Below the pieces are notes generated by a model. That model was not told the DNA's origin, did not search any database, and saw nothing but the letters and a program-made list of their open reading frames with translations. The translations under genes and the position numbers were made by a program. DNA of 64,000 nt from DATFVA01 sp963832715. Lineage in GTDB: Bacteria > Bacteroidota > Ignavibacteria > Ignavibacteriales > Ignavibacteriaceae. Where the stretch lies: assembly GCA_963832715.1 (NCBI GenBank), contig CAWHVB010000005.1:186001-250000 (forward strand). The letters run 5' to 3'. Below, in pieces: positions 28,664 to 38,471 of the stretch (positions are counted from its first letter, which is position 1; each line of letters starts with the position of its first letter).

Positions 28664-30117
28664 ATGACTACAGACGAAAATACTGATGTGATCGAAACGA
28701 ACGATTCATTCAGAGATCAGCTTTCAACGGTAAATAAGGAAGGGAAAAGGAACTGGATCTATCCTAAAAAACCTTCCGGCAGATTCTATAATGCACGAAC
28801 ACTTGTAAGTTTTCTGCTCCTGGTGATACTGGTAGGAATGCCTTTTATAAAAGTTAATGGTCACCAGTTTATGTTATTCGATTTTCTGAACAGGAATTTT
28901 ATCCTGTTCGGTATTCCCTTCGGACCTCACGATCTTTATTTGTTTGTGATTGCGATGATCGCAATAATAGTCTTTATTATCCTGTTTACTGCAGTATTCG
29001 GAAGGGTTTTCTGCGGGTGGGCTTGTCCGCAAACGATCTTTATGGAGATGGTTTTCCGTAAAATAGAATACTGGCTTGAAGGCGACTGGCTTCAGCAGAA
29101 GCAGTTAACCGCGGCACCATGGAATTCTAAGAAGATTATTAAAAAAACTTCAAAGTATATTATCTTTTTCGTGATCTCATTTTTTATCTCCAATATTTTC
29201 CTTTCGTACCTGATAGGAATGGATAACCTGATTAAGATAATCACTGATCCGCCGTCGCAGCATATTGAAGGATTGATCTCCATCCTTGCTTTCTCCGGCG
29301 TATTTTACTGGGTCTTTTCCTACTTCCGTGAACAGGCCTGCACTATAGTTTGTCCTTACGGACGCCTGCAGGGAGTATTGCTTGACAGAGATTCGGTTGT
29401 AATTGCTTATGATAATGTGCGCGGCGAGCCGAGAGGAAAGATTAGGAAAGGACAGGATCAGTCGCACCTGGGTGACTGCATCGACTGCCATCTGTGCGTG
29501 GATGTCTGTCCTACCGGAATTGATATCAGAAACGGAATACAACTTGAATGCGTGAACTGTACAGCCTGTATAGATGCCTGCGACGATGTAATGGATAAAG
29601 TGAAACGACCAAGAGGTTTAATCCGTTATGCATCATTGAATTCTATAGAAAATAAATCAAAGTTCCGTTTCACTCCCCGTGCAGTGTTTTACTCAGTTAT
29701 ACTGGTTGTACTTCTCGGGGTGCTGGGGTACCTGCTTTCTGCAAGGACGGATTATGATTTTAACATCCTTCGTACCCCGGGCATGCTTTACCAGAAACAG
29801 GCGGATGATAAAGTAAGCAACCTTTACGATGTAAATATCGTCAACAAAACCTACCGGGAAACTCACATCGAGCTAAAACTTGAAAACCTTGAAGGGAAGC
29901 TTGAGTTGATCGGCAGGCCGATAGATCTGAAGCCGCAGGAGATATATGACGGCAAGTTTATGATCGTGCTTGACCAGAATGAAATCAAAACCATGACAAT
30001 ACTCCTTTGAATATCGGGGTATATTCAAACGGAAAACAGATAAATGTTCTAAGTACTTCTTTCCTTGGACCGGTCGTAAAGGAACATAAAGAGAAGGAAC
30101 ACGATGAAAAAGATTAA
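28664..30117 (+). CDS. ccoG: CcoG/RdxA ferredoxin-like assembly protein, frameshift near the C-terminus
   Basis: CcoG is a membrane iron-sulfur protein that reduces copper for cbb3 assembly. It has membrane helices at the N-terminus, VFCGWACPQTIFMEMVFRKIEYW, EQACTIVCPYGRLQG, and two 4Fe-4S clusters (CIDCHLCVDVCPTGIDIR, CVNCTACIDACD). The frame stops at TGA 30008-30010 after KTMTILL. In another frame the expected tail continues: PLNIGVYSNGKQINVLSTSFLGP, up to a stop at 30115-30117. One missing base (or two extra) near 30002 explains this. The full length would be about 484 residues, as expected. The reconstructed end overlaps ccoH by 14 bases. Confidence 0.9.
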
Positions 30118-30556
30118 ATGGAACTGGGGAACAGGAATATTTTTATCTATTATCTTATTTATGGTGATTCTGATTGCATTAGTATATGTCTTTATGAACC
30201 AGGATGTGGACCTGGTTACAAAGGATTACTACAGCAAGGAATTACGGTACCAGAAGCAGATAGATAAAATTAATAACACCAGCGAATCAGGAAAAGAAGT
30301 TGCAATATCATACCTGAATAATTCGGTACAACTGATTTTTCCGGATTCTGTATATGATAAAAAAGCAATTGGAACGGTTTACTTTTACCGCCCTTCCGGA
30401 TCAATAAAAGATTTCTCTGTTCCTGTAGCTGTCTCCGGGCATAACGAACAGTTCATTAATACCGTCAAACTCGACAAAGGTCTATGGAAAATTAAAGTTG
30501 AATGGGGGATGGATGGAAAAGATTATTATTCTGAAAAATCAATAATGATAAATTAA
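30104..30556 (+). CDS. ccoH: CcoH/FixH family protein
   Basis: A 150-residue protein with one N-terminal membrane helix (GIFLSIILFMVILIALVYVFM) and an extracytoplasmic beta domain. The motif VDLVTKDYYSKELRYQKQIDKI is characteristic of FixH/CcoH, which assists cbb3 assembly. It overlaps the reconstructed ccoG tail and abuts the next gene, so it belongs to the same operon. Confidence 0.9.
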   Translation: MKKIKWNWGTGIFLSIILFMVILIALVYVFMNQDVDLVTKDYYSKELRYQKQIDKINNTSESGKEVAISYLNNSVQLIFPDSVYDKKAIGTVYFYRPSGSIKDFSVPVAVSGHNEQFINTVKLDKGLWKIKVEWGMDGKDYYSEKSIMIN

Positions 30557-31258
30557 ATGGAACTGATAACAGCTTTAACAATTGGTTTCCTCGGCAGTTT
30601 TCATTGCATCGGAATGTGCGGACCCATTGCTGTTGCTCTGCCGGTGCCAAAATCCTCCAATATCGTTTTCTTTACAGGCAGAGTCCTTTACAATTCCGGA
30701 AGATTAATATCATACGGAATAATGGGATTATTGTTTGGTTTCCTGGGTAAGGGTTTTGCCGTCTGGGGATACCAGCAGAGTCTTTCTATAACACTCGGAG
30801 TGATAATCATAATTCTTCTGGTAATACCGGCTAAGTACAAAAACAAATTTCTCGGTATGAATCTTATTCTGAAAATTACGGAACCTCTAAAGCGGTCAAT
30901 CGGGAAACTGTTTAAGAGAACCAGTCTGCCGTCTTTCCTGTTGATAGGGTTCCTGAACGGTTTCCTTCCGTGCGGGTTTGTCTACATAGGATTAGCAGGA
31001 GCCGCAGCTACGGGTTCTCCCCTGGATGGAATGCTGTTTATGTTATTATTCGGATTAGGGACAGTACCTGCTATGCTCGCGGTTTCATTGTTCGGCAAGC
31101 TAATCAGCCTTAATGTTAGAAAGAAGATAAGCAGAGTAATCCCGGTACTTGCCTTAATGCTCGCATTGATCTTTATATTAAGAGGAATGAACCTGGGTAT
31201 TCCGTACTTAAGTCCAAAGATGATGGGAACAAATACAATGATGCATCATATGGAATAG
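30557..31258 (+). CDS. Sulfite exporter TauE/SafE-like membrane protein
   Basis: A 233-residue protein with six or seven membrane helices. It has GSFHCIGMCGPIAVALP near the N-terminus and GFLNGFLPCGFVYIGLAGAAATG in the second half, a repeated Cys/Gly-containing helix pattern typical of the YtcJ/DsbD-related TauE/SafE group found beside cbb3 genes. The His/Met-rich end (MMGTNTMMHHME) suggests metal binding. It starts immediately at the ccoH stop and ends the operon. A role in copper or thiol supply to the oxidase is likely but unproven. Confidence 0.85.
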   Translation: MELITALTIGFLGSFHCIGMCGPIAVALPVPKSSNIVFFTGRVLYNSGRLISYGIMGLLFGFLGKGFAVWGYQQSLSITLGVIIIILLVIPAKYKNKFLGMNLILKITEPLKRSIGKLFKRTSLPSFLLIGFLNGFLPCGFVYIGLAGAAATGSPLDGMLFMLLFGLGTVPAMLAVSLFGKLISLNVRKKISRVIPVLALMLALIFILRGMNLGIPYLSPKMMGTNTMMHHME

Positions 31259-31285
31259 TATCCTCAGTCAGATTTTTGTCCGGCT

Positions 31286-31320
31286 AAAATCGGGATCTTC
31301 GCTTCGCTACGATTTTTTTG
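31286..31320 (+). terminator. Possible terminator of the cco operon
   Basis: AAAATCG (31286-31292) pairs with CGATTTT (31310-31316), ending in a seven-T run (31313-31319). It begins 28 bases after the TauE-like stop. The long loop lowers confidence. Confidence 0.45.
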
Positions 31321-32163
31321 GTCAAGATATTTTAAGGAACTCTATAAAATATTGATTTACTGATTTTCGGTGGCTTCGATATCCCGCAGAGTATGAGCCA
31401 ATAGAGAAAATAAATCAAAAAATGAGCGGGATTTCGAGGACTCAACATCCCGCCCCTCAATGATATCAAGGTTAGGCCTGCCTTCGCATTCGTTCCGGCA
31501 GGTAAAGCGGGACACTCCCGACCTGATGTTAACAAGAGCCGGGATAAATCAGCCACCGCTATACGTTACTCCGCCTATCTAAGGTTGTTTTTGGTTGTCG
31601 GCTATGCCGCGCTAAGAATGTATCGATACATTACACGCCCGGAATCACTCGTCAGCCCAATGCAGCCTCACGTCAGGCTAAACCTTGACAGCTCACCTTG
31701 AGAAACAATAACATTGCTTCGGGCAAATCTTTGTCACTTCACCTCCTCTTTCTCCGCATTCTTTATCTTTACCCAAATCGCAGAATTAGTATTTAAGAAT
31801 GATAGTAGAAATATTTTCTTTCAGCAACAATTTATTTGACTTTGGAATAATAATTAGAGAGCTTTGAATTGCGCTCACGAGGGAGTACTATGAAGTAAAC
31901 GGGTTGAGTGCGCCAATTCCTGAAACCCGCTTAATTGTTCAGTATTCATTGGGGATAGATATGCGAATACAATAATCAGAAAAACTTAATAGTCATTAAG
32001 CACTAATTATGCTTTTTGGGCTATGATTTTGCCTGATATTGTATTTATCCCCGTAAAAATGATAAAGGAAAGGAGGTCATATGGTTTGAGTTAATAAAAT
32101 ATTGTACGGATATTTAAGGCAGTTATATGCTGCTTAAACTCATACATATGAGGAAATTAAAAA
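31321..32163. other. 843-base non-coding stretch rich in short inverted repeats
   Basis: No supported gene. It contains GCGGGAT...ATCCCGC (31421-31447), CCTGCC...GGCAGG (31477-31502), ATGTATCGATACAT (a 14-base palindrome near 31619) and other small stems, then AT-rich sequence with a strong Shine-Dalgarno-like AAGGAAAGGAGG near 32068 not followed by a real gene. The base composition of 31340-31750 is visibly richer in G+C than its flanks. It may be the remnant of a mobile or repeated element, but no transposase-like frame survives. Confidence 0.35.
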
Positions 32164-33538
32164 ATGAAAAAAAATACCAGGGAATATTTTTCCGCAGTTT
32201 TAGTCAGTTTTGCTTTTATAATCCTTGTCCTGCTCTCCTCCTGCAAGAAGGATAACCCTGTTATACCTCCTCCAAATCCTACTGATTACAGGAAAATAAC
32301 GCTTTCTGAAGAAGGCAGAAGCTGCAGCGAGATATGGGTAAAGCTTACTGCAGATAGTATAAGCTTGCCGTCATCTATGATTCTTAATATGAGCAATACA
32401 ACAGAGGATATTACCCTGTACAACAGAAGAGATACTGTGCTGTATTTTGACTCACTCCCGCCAAACAGCAGCTACCGATTTAGTGCTGTGCTGAGTCAAG
32501 ATACATTAATAAAGAGCAATGAGCTGCAAGTAAATACACTCTCCCCTACAAGCCATAATTTTACCTATCAGACGTTTGAATTAGGAGACCCTCTTTCGGG
32601 TTACAGCAGCATCCTTTATGGAGCCTCAATTATTGATGAAAATAATATTTGGGCGGTAGGTGAGATATATTATGCAGATTCCTCCGGGAATGATATTCAA
32701 TACAATGCTGTTCACTGGGACGGAACAATTGGGAATTAAAGCAGATAATGTATTATACTATTTGCGGCCAGAATCATAAAACACCTTATCCGGTGGGCAG
32801 TATTGTTCAAGTTGAAAATCAACTCTTGGCAGCAATGAGGGGAAATGAGGTTTACGGATTTCTGATACTACTCAGACTGAAATAATTTGTCTTCCTTTTT
32901 CAATGGAAATTTATTCTGTCTGGGGTAAAAATAGCAGTAATGTATATGCTGCAGGTAATTTAGGCAAAATTGCAAAATACGATGGCAGCAGCTGGCAATC
33001 CATCACTAGCCCAACCACCCTTGCATTAACAGATATATACAGCAACGGGAACGGAGCTATTTATGCTGGGTCAGGAAATTCCTTTAACGGAGATGGGGTT
33101 CTACTGAAAGGAGATGAGGAGGGAGTATTTACCGTAATGGTGGAAGGAGGCATAATTGATGAAAGTCAGTTATTTAACCGAATCTTTACGGCCATTAGGG
33201 GCAGTCTGGGTAGATGAGAATAATATCATCTATTCAGGCGGTTTCTATTTGTACAGGTATAAAAACAATTCCTGGAATTATGTTACTTCTTTACCTGAGA
33301 ATTACCTTGGAGGTAATCCTTGCTGCACAGGGGTGAATATCTTCCATAAGAGGAAATAGTGTCAATGATTACATAATAGCAGGTGGAAGGAATACATTAC
33401 AGCACTTTAACGGAATAGATTGGGAACAATTGGGCTTGCCTTATGATCCTTCAAGTCGCTATAGCCTCGGAGAGATGATCAAATGAAAAATAATACTGCA
33501 ATAGCAGTTGGTAGAAAGGCAATAAAGCATTTATAATT
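32164..33538 (+). pseudogene. Decayed paralogue of the adjacent lipoprotein
   Basis: The start (MKKNTREYFSAVLVSF ... LLSSCKKDNPVIPP) is nearly the same as the intact lipoprotein at 33568. After HWDGT the frame breaks near 32725. The homologous reading continues in other frames: NWELKQIMYYTICGQ, then near 32862 DTTQTEIICLPFSMEIYSVW, near 33198 GAVWVDENNIIYSGGFY, near 33340 SSIRGNSVNDYIIAGG, and near 33485 NNTAIAVGRKAIKHL before the final stop. At least five frame changes within 1.4 kb, beside an intact copy, point to true decay and not only sequencing error. Cargo-like beta-propeller phrases (YDGSSWQSI, HFNGIDWEQLGLPY) match the paralogue. Confidence 0.82.
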
Positions 33539-33567
33539 TTACTAAAAAGGTGATAACAAGGATTAAA

Positions 33568-34872
33568 ATGAAAAAAGAAAAAAGGGAATATTTTTCCGAA
33601 GTTTTAGTCAGTCTTGGTTTTGTAATTCTTATCCTGCTCTCATCCTGCAAGAAGGATAACCCTGTCATTCCACCTATAGAACCACCTCCTGTAGTTAAAG
33701 ATACTGTCGCCATCTCGGTTGAAGGCACAACCCATAGAAGCATAGAGGTTATTGTTCAGTGCACAATGAACAATTATCGATCTTCAGTTCTATTATTCCG
33801 AACATTAAACGCGAAGGATACACTGGTTGCAGAATTCCCAATCACTGTCAGAGACACAACGATTATCGATGATGATAATGGAAACGGGCTTCAATTGAAT
33901 ACTGAATACAGCTACTATGCAGTTACGGAAGATACGGCAGGGCAAAGGAGAGATACCAGTAATCAGATAACTGCGAGAACACTTGCTGCAACCTCACATA
34001 ACTATACCTGGCAGGAGTACAATATAGGCAACTGGCAGAGTGTGCTTTATGATGTCTGGGGAACTGATGAGAATAATGTCTGGGCGGTGGGAATAATATA
34101 TATCGACAACAAGTTTTATGGTGGACTGCACTATAATGGTACTGATTGGATCCCCGATAGTACTGTTGGGGGATATGCTATTTATGGATTCTCCCAAAGT
34201 GATATCTGGGTAGCCGGAGGTGGAATCTTCAAGAGATACGGGAATACCTGGCAAGATATGACCGTAACGTATCCCGTATTTAACGATAATGGTCCCTACA
34301 CTTCACTCTGGGGAACCAGCAGCAATGATATGTATTTCGGCAGCACCAGGGGAAAGATTATCCACTGGGATGGACATAACGCTCAAATTGCAGCATCGGG
34401 ATATCAGAACCCTTTGCACGATTTAGATGGCTATACTGAAAACTTTATAATTTCCGTTGGGACAGACTTAACTCGTCCATCGTCTACTGCTTTTTATGAT
34501 GGTAGCAGCTGGAATAATTATTCATTTGTTGATAACTCATATTCTCTTAATTCAGTCTCAATTGTTATCCCGAATGAGATCTATTGGGGAGGAGAAGGGA
34601 TATTCAGGACTCTGAATGGTGTATTCTCCAGAGTTTTTAATTCGGGTTATTATGTGTGGGACATCGATTACAATAGGAGTAATGGAGAAATCGTTTCCTG
34701 CGGTTCTTTCGATGGTGTCTATATATACAACGGGCTGGATTGGACAAGTTATCAGGGCATAGCTTCAAACGATCATTCGAGTTACAGTGGAATATTTTTA
34801 ACAGGCAATACAATTTTTTGCGTTGGCTCAAATAACAGCCAGGCAACGATTATCATAGGGACAAAAAATTAG
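33568..34872 (+). CDS. Surface lipoprotein with propeller-like repeats
   Basis: The start at ATG 33568 is chosen to match the paralogue's MKK start and to give a clean lipoprotein signal (LVSLGFVILILLSSCKKD). Residues about 35-135 form a fibronectin-like beta domain (VSIEV-like IAISVEGTTHRSIEV). From 145 on there are repeated short blocks of the kind VLYDVWGTDENNVWAVG, GIFKRYGNTWQDM and SLWGTSSNDMYFGS, suggesting a beta-propeller. About 434 residues. It has no T9SS sorting tail, so it is probably anchored by lipid. Function unknown. Confidence 0.75.
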   Translation: MKKEKREYFSEVLVSLGFVILILLSSCKKDNPVIPPIEPPPVVKDTVAISVEGTTHRSIEVIVQCTMNNYRSSVLLFRTLNAKDTLVAEFPITVRDTTIIDDDNGNGLQLNTEYSYYAVTEDTAGQRRDTSNQITARTLAATSHNYTWQEYNIGNWQSVLYDVWGTDENNVWAVGIIYIDNKFYGGLHYNGTDWIPDSTVGGYAIYGFSQSDIWVAGGGIFKRYGNTWQDMTVTYPVFNDNGPYTSLWGTSSNDMYFGSTRGKIIHWDGHNAQIAASGYQNPLHDLDGYTENFIISVGTDLTRPSSTAFYDGSSWNNYSFVDNSYSLNSVSIVIPNEIYWGGEGIFRTLNGVFSRVFNSGYYVWDIDYNRSNGEIVSCGSFDGVYIYNGLDWTSYQGIASNDHSSYSGIFLTGNTIFCVGSNNSQATIIIGTKN

Positions 34873-34882
34873 GAGGCACAAA

Positions 34883-34960
34883 ATGAAGTTCAAATTTTTA
34901 TTTTTAGAGCACATCACCCAACTGCTTCTGCTATTCCTAAATAATAATGACTCTCATTAA
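34883..34960 (+). CDS. 25-residue ORF with strong ribosome site
   Basis: ATG 34883 follows TTAGGAGG with seven bases of spacing and encodes MKFKFLFLEHITQLLLLFLN and a short tail to TAA at 34958. It is placed 10 bases after the lipoprotein stop, before a terminator. It may be the leftover 5' end of a deleted downstream gene. Very short; treat as tentative. Confidence 0.3.
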   Translation: MKFKFLFLEHITQLLLLFLNNNDSH

Positions 34961-35031
34961 CCAATGGCTTTTCAGCCATTGGGTTCTAATACACACAGAA
35001 AATATCCCTAACGGTTTCAACCGTTTTTTTT
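34961..35031 (+). terminator. Double hairpin ending the lipoprotein unit
   Basis: First stem CCAATGGCT/AGCCATTGG (34961-34969 with 34974-34982). Second stem AACGGTT/AACCGTT (35010-35016 with 35019-35025), directly followed by a T-run to 35031. The second is a standard intrinsic terminator. Downstream 35032-35296 is AT-rich with no supported gene. Confidence 0.75.
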
Positions 35032-35296
35032 ATTTAGCGTTGCTGAATTAAAATGATTAAATATGAGAATTATAGTTTTATCCCCGCTTCTCACTTAACC
35101 AATTCAAGGTTATAGGTACCAGGAGTGTGACCGGCATTGAATTTATATATTACAAAACGGAATGGATTTTATTATATAATTTGACATTCATTTTTTTATA
35201 TAGTAATTAGAGGTGTGCTTCATTAGGGCTCTTTACGATGGGAGTTACAGTTTATCGGTTGATTGCCCATTCAAATTCGAAAAAGTGGAGTCAGCT

Positions 35297-37588
35297 GTGA
35301 TTCGTTTACGGTCTCTACAATATTTTATGTTACTACTTGCTCTTTCAGGAGCCCTATTCCCGCAAACATTTGAAAAGAACTATGTTAATTACCCCTACAA
35401 ACCCGGATATTCTTTTGACCTGAACAAATCCTCTCATCTGCAGGATGATTCTGAACTGACCGTATTGGGAAGATGGGCCTGGGGAAATTGTCACGCTGTT
35501 GATGTATCCGGCGATTATGCATACATAGGCAACGGACCCACATTCCAGATACTTGACATTTCAGATCAATCAAATCCGGTCTTAAGAGGACAGTATATAA
35601 CTGATGGGTATGTATACTCAATTAAGTTACGAGATAATAAAGCATTTGCAGCTATCGGCTGGGGACTTTTAATACTTGACATAACAGACCCTGAAAACCC
35701 GGAGAAGATTGGTGAAGTATTTATTGGCGGAGCCGCTAATAATTTCGTACTGGAAGGTTCATTCGCCTACGTTACAACAATTGCGGGGATGATGTGGGTG
35801 GTTGATATCTCTGATGTCAATAATCCATACACAAGGGGAAGAATTTCGGGAGGAGGAGAACGGGTTGACTGCATAGCGGCACGCAATAACTACATTTACC
35901 TGGGGAATCCTGAATACACTCCTATGAGGATAGTAAATGCGGAAAACCCTGATACGTTGACGGCTGTAAATTTTCCGGTAAACGGATGGGGCTACAGTTC
36001 ATATGTAAAAGATACACTGTTATTCCTCGGAATTCACGGGTATTCCTCAACGAATTACTTTAAAATATTTAATATTACTAATCCCGCAGCACCCGAATTC
36101 ATCGGACAGCTTGATTTCCAGGCGCCGGAAGATATTCATTCGATTACAGTCTCTGATAATGGTCTGATCGCTTACCTGCGGTCGGAAATGGGGAAAGTAT
36201 ATGCAGTATCTCTGGCTGATTTAACTCATCCGCAGGTTATAGCCGGCTATTCACGTAAGATTGCCGCAGGGACGATAATTGAATATACGGATATTGTTTC
36301 TGTTCAAAATTCTGTGTTTATGGGATATATTACAGGATTGTTAATCCTTGATACTTCAGAACCGGATTCTCTGAATCCCCGATCATTTTTCCCGACAGGT
36401 GGACTGTCAGGCAATATAAAAGTGAGAGATTCTCTTGCATTCGTAGCATCAGGACAGGCAGGCCTGTGGATCGTAAATGTTTCATCACCCGAAAATCCGA
36501 AATCTGTAGCAAATATAGCCACCGGCGGCATCACCGAAGATATGGTTGTGGAAGATTCCCTGCTGTACTTGATTAACTGGGCTGTATACTCCCCCTATGA
36601 TACTGCCCTTGGATTATGGATAGTTGATATATCAGATATCTATAATCCGGAGATCCTCTGTCATTACAAAGGGAACATCCATTTTTCGTCAACATTAGCC
36701 CCCAATACTATCACAAAATCGGGTAACCTGGTATTTATTACACAGGCACACTCAACCAACAGCAATGTTGTACTTGAGATAATCAATGTAAGCGATCCCC
36801 GTGCACCGGTAAACGTTGGAGTCTTTGAGAGCAGTTACGAAGCCTTTGATGCGGCTGTTAATGATACGATACTCTATCTTGCCACCTACGGTGGAGGAAT
36901 AAGGATATTAAATATATCCGATCCGCAGAATCCGGTTGAGATCAGCAGTATTTTGAATCACTCCTCGGGGATATTGTATAGGCAACCATACGTCTTTTCA
37001 GCCTCAGCTGATTTTTCAATCATTGATGTTGAAGATCCTTATAATCCATTTTTGGTATCTTCTATCCCATATGGGGGTTCGAGTATTGTCGTAATTGAGG
37101 CAACTGGAAATTTTTTATATTGGTCAGAAGGAGAACTCGGGGTTATTGATATTTCCAATCCCTTACATCCGGTTGAGTTAACCATATTCAGCGGTCAGCA
37201 CGGAGGTCGGGGAGTTACTGGTTTTGATGATAAAATCTTTTATACAGAGCAAGCTTATGGAGTCTGGATTTTAAGGAATAATTTATTGACAGACATAAAA
37301 AGTAAGGGTAATACGGAAGCTGCAAAGGACTTTAAACTCTATCAGAACTATCCCAATCCTTTTAATCTTTCTACAGTCATCCAATTCAGTATACTTCAAT
37401 TAGAAGACGTTAGAATTGATATTTATAATTCACTCGGAGAAAAAGTCGAAACGATATTAAACCGGGAAATGCAAAGAGGTGAGTATAATATCAACTATAA
37501 TGCTTCAGGATTAGCTTCGGGTGTTTATTTTATTAGACTTATTACCCGGGATTATTCATCAGTAAAGAAAATGTTATTATTGAGATAA
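35297..37588 (+). CDS. LVIVD-repeat protein with T9SS sorting domain (cassette copy A1)
   Basis: GTG 35297 is chosen because it gives a signal peptide directly (RLRSLQYFMLLLALSGALFPQ); the upstream in-frame extension is not signal-like. The body is a run of LVIVD-type repeats (FQILDISDQSNPVLRG, LLILDITDPENPEKIG, MWVVDISDVNNPYTRG, IRILNISDPQNPVEIS) expected to form a beta-propeller. The last 80 residues are a type-A T9SS sorting domain (LYQNYPNPFNLSTVIQF ... IYNSLGEKVET ... SGVYFIRL ... KKMLLLR), so it is exported through the outer membrane. About 763 residues. It is paralogous to the gene at 38472 and is followed by a BNR protein 37 bases later. Confidence 0.85.
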   Translation: MIRLRSLQYFMLLLALSGALFPQTFEKNYVNYPYKPGYSFDLNKSSHLQDDSELTVLGRWAWGNCHAVDVSGDYAYIGNGPTFQILDISDQSNPVLRGQYITDGYVYSIKLRDNKAFAAIGWGLLILDITDPENPEKIGEVFIGGAANNFVLEGSFAYVTTIAGMMWVVDISDVNNPYTRGRISGGGERVDCIAARNNYIYLGNPEYTPMRIVNAENPDTLTAVNFPVNGWGYSSYVKDTLLFLGIHGYSSTNYFKIFNITNPAAPEFIGQLDFQAPEDIHSITVSDNGLIAYLRSEMGKVYAVSLADLTHPQVIAGYSRKIAAGTIIEYTDIVSVQNSVFMGYITGLLILDTSEPDSLNPRSFFPTGGLSGNIKVRDSLAFVASGQAGLWIVNVSSPENPKSVANIATGGITEDMVVEDSLLYLINWAVYSPYDTALGLWIVDISDIYNPEILCHYKGNIHFSSTLAPNTITKSGNLVFITQAHSTNSNVVLEIINVSDPRAPVNVGVFESSYEAFDAAVNDTILYLATYGGGIRILNISDPQNPVEISSILNHSSGILYRQPYVFSASADFSIIDVEDPYNPFLVSSIPYGGSSIVVIEATGNFLYWSEGELGVIDISNPLHPVELTIFSGQHGGRGVTGFDDKIFYTEQAYGVWILRNNLLTDIKSKGNTEAAKDFKLYQNYPNPFNLSTVIQFSILQLEDVRIDIYNSLGEKVETILNREMQRGEYNINYNASGLASGVYFIRLITRDYSSVKKMLLLR

Positions 37589-37625
37589 TATCATAAAACC
37601 AGAGGAGAATAAAAAAGGAGGCTTA

Positions 37626-38381
37626 ATGAAAACATTTCGAGTGTTTATATTGATTCTGATAATATCTGTATCGCGTTCACTATCCCAGCAGACAAACGTT
37701 TCCGTAGTATCAGCGGTACAAGATCAGAGTGAAGCAACAGTAGCAGTTAGTCCGTTAAACTCTAATCTCTTAATTGCCGCTTGGAATGATTTTCAATATA
37801 CGAATAATTCATCGGCAGGTTTTTCTTTTTCAACTGATGCGGGTCAATCGTGGTCGGACTTCGATGCTCTAGAGATACCTTCACACACAGGGGGTTTTGA
37901 TCCATCCGTTGCATTTGACAGATACGGGAATGCTTTCTATTGCTGTATAGCTACAGGAGGAAGCTATAGTGTATATGTTTCAAGGACGTCTGATCTTGGG
38001 ATTACTTGGCAGTATAAGGATGTCAATCCTACGGTTACTACAAACCAAGATAAACCTTTTATGGCTATAGACAATACGGGAGGTTCAAGAGACGGTTATA
38101 TCTACGTGAGTTGGTATGATTACAACGACAATGCCAAAATCAAATTTGCATATTCTGACGATCATGGGGATAATTTTACACTTTATTCCGGGGATCTTTT
38201 TTCTGCCCCGATTGCCACTCCATTGATGCCCGAGGCATTTTTTGGCGGAACCGAGCAGACTCATTCTGTTCAGGGAGCAATGCCTGTAGTAGCACCAAAT
38301 GGGGATGTTTATGTAATTGCTGCTGAATGGGATTCTGACGGTGAAGACCCGAGTGAATTCAAATTTAGAAAGTCCACTTGA
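37626..38381 (+). pseudogene. Truncated BNR/sialidase-like exported protein (cassette copy B1)
   Basis: 251 residues with a signal peptide (VFILILIISVSRSLSQQ), then exo-sialidase-like repeats with Asp-box-like phrases (FSTDAGQSWSDF, RTSDLGITWQYK, YSDDHGDNFTLYSG). It parallels the first 250 residues of the 1099-residue protein at 40921 (DQSEATVAVSPLNS / DQSETVIAINPLNS; GGFDPSVAFD / YGFDPSVAFD; QDKPFMAIDNTGG / QDKPWMTVDNTGG). It ends at RKST where the paralogue continues RRSTDGG, and has no T9SS tail, so about 850 residues are missing. A strong ribosome site AAAGGAGG remains. Probably non-functional or periplasmic. Confidence 0.75.
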
Positions 38382-38471
38382 CTATTAGTTCAAAATATTG
38401 TAATTAATATACATACTGATCAGGGACCTTAAAGATGATTTATTCAAGTTTTCTTAATTGAGGAATCTATT

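Noticed and set aside
31480..31700. Integron attC-like site
   Set aside because: Small stems are present, but the paired RYYYAAC/GTTRRRY core sites are not found in the right order, and there is no integrase.
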